Of a stretch of DNA of 64,000 nucleotides, positions 58,061-64,000 are shown piece after piece. The first letter of the stretch is position 1. Every line of letters starts with the position of its first letter. This DNA comes from Silvibacterium bohemicum (GTDB lineage: Bacteria; Acidobacteriota; Terriglobia; Terriglobales; Acidobacteriaceae), in NCBI RefSeq assembly GCF_001006305.1, contig NZ_LBHJ01000008.1, positions 186,001 through 250,000 of the forward strand, read 5' to 3'. The position numbers were made by a program, and so were the translations under genes. The notes beneath the pieces are model-generated. The model had not been told where the DNA came from and ran no database searches. It saw only the letters and a list, made by a program, of their open reading frames with translations.

Positions 58061-58123
58061 ATCCGGTGTGAATCGGCTTGCGTGGCCATATCGTTGCTCG
58101 GCTTTATCTTTAAATGGCTTGGC

Positions 58124-58160
58124 CTGTTTCCCGTCCGGGCATCCGCGCTTCGCGCGACAA
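58124..58160. repeat. Family F repeat (partial)
   Basis: TGTTTCCCGTCCGGGCATCC then GCGCTTCGCGCGAC; it ends at the truA stop. Confidence 0.55.
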
Positions 58161-58163
58161 GAG

Positions 58164-58973
58164 CTAATACTCCACGCTGTCCAAAAACAATCCTCGTGCC
58201 GGAGCCGTCGCTCCCGCCTCGGCCCGCGACCGCTTCTCCAGGATGACCGGAATATCCTCGGCAGCGAAATGCCCTCGCCCCACATCGAGGAAGGTGCCGA
58301 CCAGATTGCGCACCATGTGGTGCAGGAATCCGCTGCCGCGTACGCGATAGACCAGCAGCTCGCCTTCGTCCGTTTCGCGCAGGGAGAGTTCCGAGGCAAA
58401 GATTCGCCGGACATTCCCTGGCCCATCAGTCTCCGGCCCGTCGTCGGAGTCATCACCCGAATCCGCGGCCTCCGCCTGCCGCGTCGTCAGATCGGGATCG
58501 GTGGCTGCAAACGAGGTGAAATCGTGTTCGCCCACCACCAGCGGAACGGCGGCCAGCATCCGTTCCACATGCAGCGGCCAGTTCAGTGCATAGACATACC
58601 GCGCCAGCCAGGGAGAGCAGATCTCTCCGCGAAAGATGCGGTATTCGTAGGTCTTGGCGGAGACACTATGCCGGGCGTGGAAATCCTCCGCCGCATGTTC
58701 CGCTCCCATCACCCGGATCGCGGGAGGCAGGGTACGGTTCAGCGCCCGATGCAGATTGGCCGGCGGGATGGGAGCATTCAGCCGGAACGACGCCACCTGC
58801 CCCAGCGCGTGAACCCCTGCATCCGTCCGGCCGCTGCCTTGCGGCAGCACGCGTTCCCCGGTCACGCGCTCGATGGCATCGGCGAGCGCGCCCTGCACCG
58901 TCGGCCGGTCGGGCTGCACCTGCCAGCCGTGAAAATCGGTGCCATCGTAAGCGAGAGTGAGCTTCCAGTTCAT
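58164..58973 (-). CDS. truA: tRNA pseudouridine(38-40) synthase
   Basis: 269 residues. Isomerises U38-U40 in tRNA anticodon arms. Catalytic Asp51 in GSGRTDAGVHALGQV; YDGTDFHGWQVQPDRPTVQGAL at the start is typical. Residues about 160-185 (ADSGDDSDDGPETDGPG) form an acidic insertion not usual for TruA. The last section (GSGFLHHMVRNLVGTFLDVG) is complete. Confidence 0.95.
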   Translation of the reverse strand: MNWKLTLAYDGTDFHGWQVQPDRPTVQGALADAIERVTGERVLPQGSGRTDAGVHALGQVASFRLNAPIPPANLHRALNRTLPPAIRVMGAEHAAEDFHARHSVSAKTYEYRIFRGEICSPWLARYVYALNWPLHVERMLAAVPLVVGEHDFTSFAATDPDLTTRQAEAADSGDDSDDGPETDGPGNVRRIFASELSLRETDEGELLVYRVRGSGFLHHMVRNLVGTFLDVGRGHFAAEDIPVILEKRSRAEAGATAPARGLFLDSVEY

Positions 58974-59324
58974 AGGCCAGTGGAGGGGTGAGGCAGTTTC
59001 CTTTTCGATACCGGGTCAGCCCGCATTTTCGCAGATTCCGAAGAACTTCTGGGTCTTTCTGGATGACAGAATCATCAGATGGCCTGCGATATACTCGGTC
59101 TTTCTTTCCGGCAGCCTTACTTTCTGCACGTTGTCGCGGTCTTCTACAGGACCCGGGAACGAAGCCGGAGCCATTCGCGTATAGAAAACTGGCCGGAGAC
59201 CCCATTCCGAGCCGGATCGTCAGCTAGAGGTTCATCCCTAACGGCTGGCGCAGAACGAAATAGCAAGAGCCAGGCGCATGACTCGGGGAATACCCGCGCG
59301 CCAGTTTGAATTTGGAGAGGGTGA

Positions 59325-61550
59325 ATGCAATTTTTCGCTAAGCGGCAAAAGGCTGTGTCCAGGAAGCCGGTTCCCAGCTTGTTTTTGAAACTGAAGGCAG
59401 GAGCAGCGGTCAGCTGCCTGTTGCTCGGCACCGCTCCCGGTTATGCCTCTACAGGATTTCAGGCGGCGCCGGCGCAGAACTCGCCCCAGCCGAACGCCAC
59501 CGGACATGTCAGCGCCCCTGGATTGCCTCCGGAGCCGGCTCCGAATTACACCCAGCCTCTCTATATGCGCCCCGGCCTGCGCAATTTCGGCAAGGAGCGC
59601 GGCTACTTTCCCAACCCGTTAGCGCCTTATAAGCCGACCACGGCCCCGATGGGCAATTTCTCGAACTCCCCCAAGCTCGAAGACCTCATCAAGAACGGCA
59701 AGATCTATCTCAGCCTCAGCGACGCCGTCCTGCTGGCGCTTGAGAACAACTACGACATCGCCATCCAGCGCTACAACCTCGATATCGCGGACACCGATAT
59801 CCTGCGCGCCCGCTCCGGAACCAGCGTGCTGCTCGGCGTGAGCAGCGGCCTTGTGACAGGGACGCTGGGCAGTACCGGTACAACAGTGACTGGCGGCGGC
59901 GGCCCCGGTGGCACCAGCGCGGGCGCAGGCGGCGCTGGCACCGGCGCAGGCGGCCAGGCCCTTAGCACCAACGGCGCCGGTCCGGTACCCGAACAGATGG
60001 ATCCGGCGTTAACCGGCACGGTGCAGCTCGAGCGCCAGACCACGGCCGAGCTGAATCCCTTGTTCTCTGGCAGCAACAACCTTACCCAGAACACGAACAC
60101 CTACAACTTTGCCTACAATCAGGGCTTCATCACCGGAACTCAGCTCCAGGTAACCTTCAACAACACCTACCAAACCTCGAACAGCGAATTCAATACTTAC
60201 AGCCCGGCTTACCAGACCACCTTCAATGCCCAGCTCACCCAGCACCTGCTGCAGGGTTTCGGCCGGGGCGTCAATGGACGCTTTATCGTTCAAGCCAAGA
60301 ATGACCGCCGCATCGCCGATTCCGCCTTTCGCCAGCAGCTGCTTTACACCGTTAATCAGATAGAGAACATTTACTGGGGGCTGGTCAGCGCGTATGAAGA
60401 TCTGCAGGCCAAGAACCGCTCCCTCGAGCAATCGGCTCGCCTGCTCGACGACGACAAAAAGGCGTTGGAGATTGGCACCATGGCTCCGCTCGACGTAGTG
60501 AGCGCCAACAGCTCTGTCGAATCGGACAAGCAGGCCGTGATCACCTCGCAAAGCAATCTGGAATACCAGCAGCTAATCATGAAGCAGGCTATTTCGCGCA
60601 GCCTGGAAGATCCGGTGCTGGCCAATGCTCCGGTCATTCCTACCGATCGCATCAGCCTGATCGAGATGCCGGAAGAGCGCGAGTCCGCCGATGACCTGGT
60701 CCGCCAGGCGGAGGCCAACAGCCCCACCATCGAGCAGTCCATCATCACGCTGAAGAATGACGAGGTCACGCTGAAAGGCGCAAAGAACGGCCTGCTGCCC
60801 CAGGTCGATGTCTACGCATTCTACGGAGCGTCGGGTCTGGGCGGCACGCAGAGTCCTGGCTGCATCAACTTCGAGACCGGCGCGTCTTGCCCCGCGGGAA
60901 CCTATCCTCCTGTCACCTACGGCAGCGCGTTCTCGAATCTGTTCAACAGCAGCAGCCCGAGCAAGGGCGCTGGATTGACCCTCAATGTCCCCATCCGCAA
61001 TCGTTTTGCGCAATCTGTGCAGGCCCGGTCGGAGCTTGAATTCCGTCAGGCGCAGATGCGTCTGCAGCAGCTCTATGTGCAGACCCGGATGAACGTCATC
61101 AACGCGCAGTTCGCGCTCACCAACGATCGCGCTTCGGTGCAGTCTGCCAATGCAACGCGCGACTACGACCGGCAGAGCCTGGACGCGGAAGAGAAGAAGC
61201 TGCACCTGGGCGCTTCGACCACGGCGCTTGTGCTTCAGCAGCAGCGGGCTCTTGCGATTGCGGAAAACAGTGTGATCTCGGCGACCGCAAAGTACGCCAT
61301 CGACCGCGCGGCTCTCGAACAGATCCTCGCCAGCACCCTCGACCGCTACGGAATCGCCATCGCCGACGCCGTCTCCGGCAAGGTAACCTCACCGCCCGTC
61401 ATCCCGGGATTGGAGCCAGCCAAGCAGGAGCCCGAGGTCACCGTGCCGGGGCAACAGCAGACCCTGCAAAAACAGGAGCAGCAAGGGCCAACGCAAGCGC
61501 AGCCGATACCCCAGCAACCCCCGCCGCCGCCGCAAACACCGCAGCGTTAA
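59325..61550 (+). CDS. TolC-family outer membrane efflux protein
   Basis: 741 residues. Signal peptide, an unusually long N-terminal region (to about residue 125), then TolC/OEP helical repeats with LSLSDAVLLALENNYDIAIQRYN (near residue 127). A glycine-rich stretch at about 185-220 (GGGGPGGTSAGAGGAG) and a Pro/Gln-rich end (QQPPPPPQTP) are extra. Forms the outer membrane channel of efflux or secretion systems; no pump genes adjoin. The 58974-59324 gap upstream holds no gene; GGAGAGGGTGA lies before the ATG. Confidence 0.88.
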   Translation: MQFFAKRQKAVSRKPVPSLFLKLKAGAAVSCLLLGTAPGYASTGFQAAPAQNSPQPNATGHVSAPGLPPEPAPNYTQPLYMRPGLRNFGKERGYFPNPLAPYKPTTAPMGNFSNSPKLEDLIKNGKIYLSLSDAVLLALENNYDIAIQRYNLDIADTDILRARSGTSVLLGVSSGLVTGTLGSTGTTVTGGGGPGGTSAGAGGAGTGAGGQALSTNGAGPVPEQMDPALTGTVQLERQTTAELNPLFSGSNNLTQNTNTYNFAYNQGFITGTQLQVTFNNTYQTSNSEFNTYSPAYQTTFNAQLTQHLLQGFGRGVNGRFIVQAKNDRRIADSAFRQQLLYTVNQIENIYWGLVSAYEDLQAKNRSLEQSARLLDDDKKALEIGTMAPLDVVSANSSVESDKQAVITSQSNLEYQQLIMKQAISRSLEDPVLANAPVIPTDRISLIEMPEERESADDLVRQAEANSPTIEQSIITLKNDEVTLKGAKNGLLPQVDVYAFYGASGLGGTQSPGCINFETGASCPAGTYPPVTYGSAFSNLFNSSSPSKGAGLTLNVPIRNRFAQSVQARSELEFRQAQMRLQQLYVQTRMNVINAQFALTNDRASVQSANATRDYDRQSLDAEEKKLHLGASTTALVLQQQRALAIAENSVISATAKYAIDRAALEQILASTLDRYGIAIADAVSGKVTSPPVIPGLEPAKQEPEVTVPGQQQTLQKQEQQGPTQAQPIPQQPPPPPQTPQR

Positions 61551-61558
61551 GCTTGCAT

Positions 61559-61594
61559 CCATCGCCGCTGCTGTGCACACGGCGGCGGCGATGG
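61559..61594. terminator. Hairpin between convergent tolC-like and higA-like genes
   Basis: CCATCGCCGC (61559-61568) pairs with GCGGCGATGG (61585-61594). There is no clear T-tract on either side, so termination is uncertain. Confidence 0.4.
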
Positions 61595-61597
61595 AGC

Positions 61598-61900
61598 CTA
61601 AGAAGCATGAAGGTCGATATTGATCGAACCATCGGGAAAGTCGGCGCGTAGCTCCAGCGTGCCGCCCAGCGCCTCCACGTACTCCCTGAGGGTGCTGAGA
61701 TACATGTCGGTGCGGCTTTCCAGCTTGGACACCGAACCCTGATCGACCTGCAGGCGTTCCGCCATGGTTGTCTGCGTCAAGCTGCGAGCTTTGCGCAGCT
61801 TGCCCAGCGGCAGTGTCGCAAGCGTTTCCTTTAGCCGTTTATCCAGGCGCGCCTGGCTCTCCGGTGACATCTCTTTACGAATCTTTGTCCAGCTCTTCAT
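61598..61900 (-). CDS. HigA-like antitoxin (XRE family)
   Basis: 100 residues. Helix-turn-helix in LRKARSLTQTTMAERLQVDQGSVSKLESRTDM (residues 35-66), followed by a beta-rich end (GGTLELRADFPDG). Antitoxin of a type II pair; overlaps the toxin gene by four bases (ATGA), in toxin-first order as in higBA. Probably represses its own promoter together with the toxin. Confidence 0.85.
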   Translation of the reverse strand: MKSWTKIRKEMSPESQARLDKRLKETLATLPLGKLRKARSLTQTTMAERLQVDQGSVSKLESRTDMYLSTLREYVEALGGTLELRADFPDGSINIDLHAS

Positions 61901-62241
61901 CCCAGCGCCTCCAGGTGCTTCGCATAAATCTTCTCGGCCTGCGGTATGGCCTTCTCATACCATCGGCTGTCGCCGGTCTTATCGCCTTCCAGCAGCAGCA
62001 ACGCCACTCGCCGGGGATCGAAGGCACAGAGCACTTGGTAGGGCCGACCCTCATGCTGCACCCGAAGTTCTTTCAGATTCGGGTACCGTGATCCTTTCAG
62101 TGTGTCCGCATAAGGTCGGGACAAGGCTGGCCCCAGCTCGGCAAGCAGGTCGAAGCCGTGACCGACACTTTCCTGCTCGGCCTGGGTGAGGGTGTTCCAC
62201 CAGGCCTCGCATTCGTCGCTTAACTCGACGTCCCACGCCAC
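61897..62241 (-). CDS. HigB-like (RelE/ParE superfamily) toxin
   Basis: 114 residues, GTG start. The pattern SDECEAWWNTLTQAEQESV, then LKELRVQHEGRPYQVLCAFDPRRVALLLLEGDKTGD in overlapping stretches, matches phage-derived Gp49-like/HigB toxins. RelE-fold toxins cut mRNA on the ribosome. The LKELR motif and Lys near GDKTG are kept. Toxin upstream of antitoxin. Confidence 0.85.
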   Translation of the reverse strand: MAWDVELSDECEAWWNTLTQAEQESVGHGFDLLAELGPALSRPYADTLKGSRYPNLKELRVQHEGRPYQVLCAFDPRRVALLLLEGDKTGDSRWYEKAIPQAEKIYAKHLEALG

Positions 62242-62321
62242 GTCTTGAATATGGCATGAAATCCATATGGACGCAAGTTCATATTCGCTCAGAGTACATC
62301 AGCCGCTTACATAAACGGCCG

Positions 62322-62436
62322 TCACTTTGACGACCGACGAGAGGAAGAATTTCGAGGATTTTTTCAGCAGATTTATATTCAGTATATTCAGATCAAACGC
62401 GCTGAGATTCTTCCTCCCGATGGTTGTCAGAATGAC
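62322..62436. repeat. Family B repeat (long centre)
   Basis: CGTCACTTTGACGACCGACG and, inverted, GGTTGTCAGAATGACGG, with an A/T-rich centre (TTTATATTCAGTATATTCAG). Lies in the 62242-62608 gap together with a family F unit; no gene seen there. Confidence 0.8.
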
Positions 62437-62527
62437 GGGCTTGGTGAAGAGGAGTCGTGGGTGGGACGCGACGAAACAAGCGACGGTGTGGGCACGAGAG
62501 CAGTCATTCACAAAGGATTCATCGCGC

Positions 62528-62574
62528 AAGCGGGGTGGCGCCGAAGGCTCGGATGCCTGGACGGCCAGTCCCTG
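62528..62574 (-). repeat. Family F repeat
   Basis: CGCAAGCGGGGTGGCGCCGA on the plus strand through CTGGACGGCCAGTCCCTG; just upstream of carA. Confidence 0.65.
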
Positions 62575-62608
62575 ATAGAATCGATTGAATCCACACATTG
62601 GAGTAGCG

Positions 62609-63739
62609 ATGCAAGCTATCCTTGCGCTCGAAGACGGGCGCATTTTCCGGGGTGAGGGCTACGGCGCCAAGGGCGAATGTTATGGCGAAGTCGTTTTCAA
62701 TACATCACTGACCGGCTACCAGGAAATCTTCACTGACCCGTCTTATGCGGGGCAGATCGTCGTTCTTACCAATCCCCAAATCGGCAACTACGGCACCAAT
62801 TCCGCCGACAACGAAGCCAACAAGCCCTTCATCGAAGGCCTCGTCACCCGCGAGTTCTCTCCTATCTCTTCCAACTGGCGCTCGCAGCAGGTGGCTGACG
62901 AGTATCTCGAGCGCTTCCAGGTTCCTGTCATTTCAGAAATCGACACGCGCGCGCTGGTGCGCCATCTGCGCACGCATGGAGTGATGCGCGGCGTGATCTC
63001 GTCGATCGAGACCGATCCCGAAGTGCTTATCGCGAAGGCCCGCTCCATCCGCAAGATGGATGGAACCGACCTGGCCAAGGTGGTCTCCACCAAAACGCGG
63101 TACGACTGGGAAGAGGACAGCGCCGACCCGCTCCATCGGGAAGAGACTCGAGTCATTGAACCGCGCCCCAATCTTCATGTGGTCGCCTACGACTACGGCA
63201 TCAAGAAAAACATCCTGCGCATGTTGTCGCAGGAGGGCTGCCGCGTGACCGTCGTTCCCGCCGAAACATCGGCCGAAGATGTGCTCGGAATGAATCCCGA
63301 TGGCGTCTTTCTCTCCAATGGACCCGGCGATCCCGAGCCGCTCGACTACGCGCAGCGCGACATTCGCAAGATGGCGGGAAAGGTGCCGGTCTTCGGTATC
63401 TGCCTCGGCCATCAACTCATCGGACTGGCGCTGGGCGGCAAGACCTACAAGCTCAAGTTCGGACATCACGGCGGCAACCATCCGGTGAAGCAGATCGACA
63501 CCGGCAAGGTGGAGATCACCAGCCAGAACCACAACTACTCCGTCGATCCGGATTCGCTGAATCAGAACGAAGTCGACCTGACGCACATCAACCTCAACGA
63601 CAACACGCTCGAAGGGCTGCGCCACCGCACCATGCCGCTGCTGAGCGTGCAGTACCACCCCGAAGCCAGCCCCGGCCCACACGACTCCAACTACCTCTTC
63701 AAGGACTTCCGCAAGATGATGGAGGAGTGGAAGAAGTGA
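62609..63739 (+). CDS. carA: Carbamoyl-phosphate synthase small subunit
   Basis: 376 residues. Glutaminase subunit, supplying ammonia for carbamoyl phosphate in arginine and pyrimidine synthesis. [20 protein letters not shown] in the N-terminal domain; GATase with Cys265 in [11 protein letters not shown] and the later His-Glu in [14 protein letters not shown] at 62609 follows GGAG by six bases. carB begins about 100 bases downstream. Confidence 0.97.
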   Translation: MQAILALEDGRIFRGEGYGAKGECYGEVVFNTSLTGYQEIFTDPSYAGQIVVLTNPQIGNYGTNSADNEANKPFIEGLVTREFSPISSNWRSQQVADEYLERFQVPVISEIDTRALVRHLRTHGVMRGVISSIETDPEVLIAKARSIRKMDGTDLAKVVSTKTRYDWEEDSADPLHREETRVIEPRPNLHVVAYDYGIKKNILRMLSQEGCRVTVVPAETSAEDVLGMNPDGVFLSNGPGDPEPLDYAQRDIRKMAGKVPVFGICLGHQLIGLALGGKTYKLKFGHHGGNHPVKQIDTGKVEITSQNHNYSVDPDSLNQNEVDLTHINLNDNTLEGLRHRTMPLLSVQYHPEASPGPHDSNYLFKDFRKMMEEWKK

Positions 63740-63771
63740 GGAATCAGGCGTTGAGAAAGAGCAGTTTCAAG

Positions 63772-63798
63772 TGGCGGGCTTAACGTCCCGCCATTTTT
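63772..63798 (+). terminator. Terminator-like hairpin between carA and carB
   Basis: TGGCGGG (63772-63778) pairs with CCCGCCA (63787-63793) and is followed by TTTTT. It should stop or slow transcription before carB. Confidence 0.7.
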
Positions 63799-63842
63799 AT
63801 GACACATGCAGCACAGAAATTTTGAGAAGGCAGAAGAACTAA

Positions 63843-64000
63843 ATGCCACGCAGGAATGACATCACCAAGATTCTCGTGATCGGCTCTGGGCCGATCGTTA
63901 TCGGCCAGTCGGCCGAGTTCGACTACTCCGGCACGCAGGCCTGCAAGGCGCTCAAGACCGAGGGCTATGAGGTGGTGCTGGTGAATTCGAACCCGGCCAC
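63843..64000 (+). CDS. carB: Carbamoyl-phosphate synthase large subunit (5' end only)
   Basis: 52 residues are visible before the window ends. [22 protein letters not shown], then [21 protein letters not shown], is the conserved start of CarB, the synthase subunit with two ATP-grasp halves. AGAAGG lies upstream of the ATG. The rest lies beyond the window. Confidence 0.96.
   Translation, partial: MPRRNDITKILVIGSGPIVIGQSAEFDYSGTQACKALKTEGYEVVLVNSNPA

Overview
The window is GC-rich bacterial chromosome and most resembles an acidobacterium of the Terriglobia/Acidobacteriaceae type. The evidence is an ABC permease of the large duplicated MacB/FtsX class (ADOP) that is characteristic of that phylum, LPS synthesis (lpxD) and TolC showing an outer membrane, a one-cytochrome succinate dehydrogenase, and at least six families of short palindromic intergenic repeats. 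The assignment is inferred from content; no marker gene was compared.

Layout. 1-9 kb: a VanZ-like fragment, an M19 dipeptidase, sdhCAB, an acyltransferase-like membrane protein, a cupin and an aldo/keto reductase. 9-16 kb: rdgB carrying a repeat-derived insert, then a flagellar block of two divergent units, flbD-motA-motB-TPR leftward and fliC, fliD, fliS rightward. Two good sigma-28 promoters lie between them. 16-26 kb: secreted proteins, a REC-PAS regulator, lpxD, a glycosyltransferase and the ADOP permease. 26-33 kb: a tRNA nucleotidyltransferase/poly(A) polymerase with a long acidic-then-basic tail, a repeat-leader protein with an HNH-like end, a C45-type hydrolase, a peroxiredoxin-like protein and a free-standing EF-G domain IV-V protein.

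33.2-34.6 kb: a complete IS110-family element. Its ends can be read to the base because it splits a family-B repeat at a CT core. Its left end encodes a candidate bridge RNA: the target loop matches the host repeat and the donor loop matches the element's own ends. A TTGACA in the right end would form a promoter with the left end once the element is circular. This is the most informative signal in the window.

34.7-64 kb: mostly metabolism. It includes a carboxylesterase, lysA, two DinB proteins, a cytoplasmic alpha-amylase, an Imm53-like gene coupled to tadA, and a three-gene arginine-to-putrescine route (pyruvoyl arginine decarboxylase, aguB, aguA). It continues with ribBA with a diverged cyclohydrolase half, a quinone-oxidoreductase-like enzyme, cytochrome c, an HtrA protease, two transporters, an amidohydrolase, an M20 peptidase, truA, tolC, a HigBA-like toxin-antitoxin pair, and carA followed by the start of carB.

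Intergenic gaps are dominated by repeat families named here A (GTGCCCCA hairpins), B (about 90 bp palindromes), C (TCATCCCGACCGGAGCGAAG), D (CACAGAG/CTCTGTG), E (GGCTTCAGCC hairpins) and F (GACTGGCCGTCCAGGC). No tRNA, rRNA or CRISPR array was seen.
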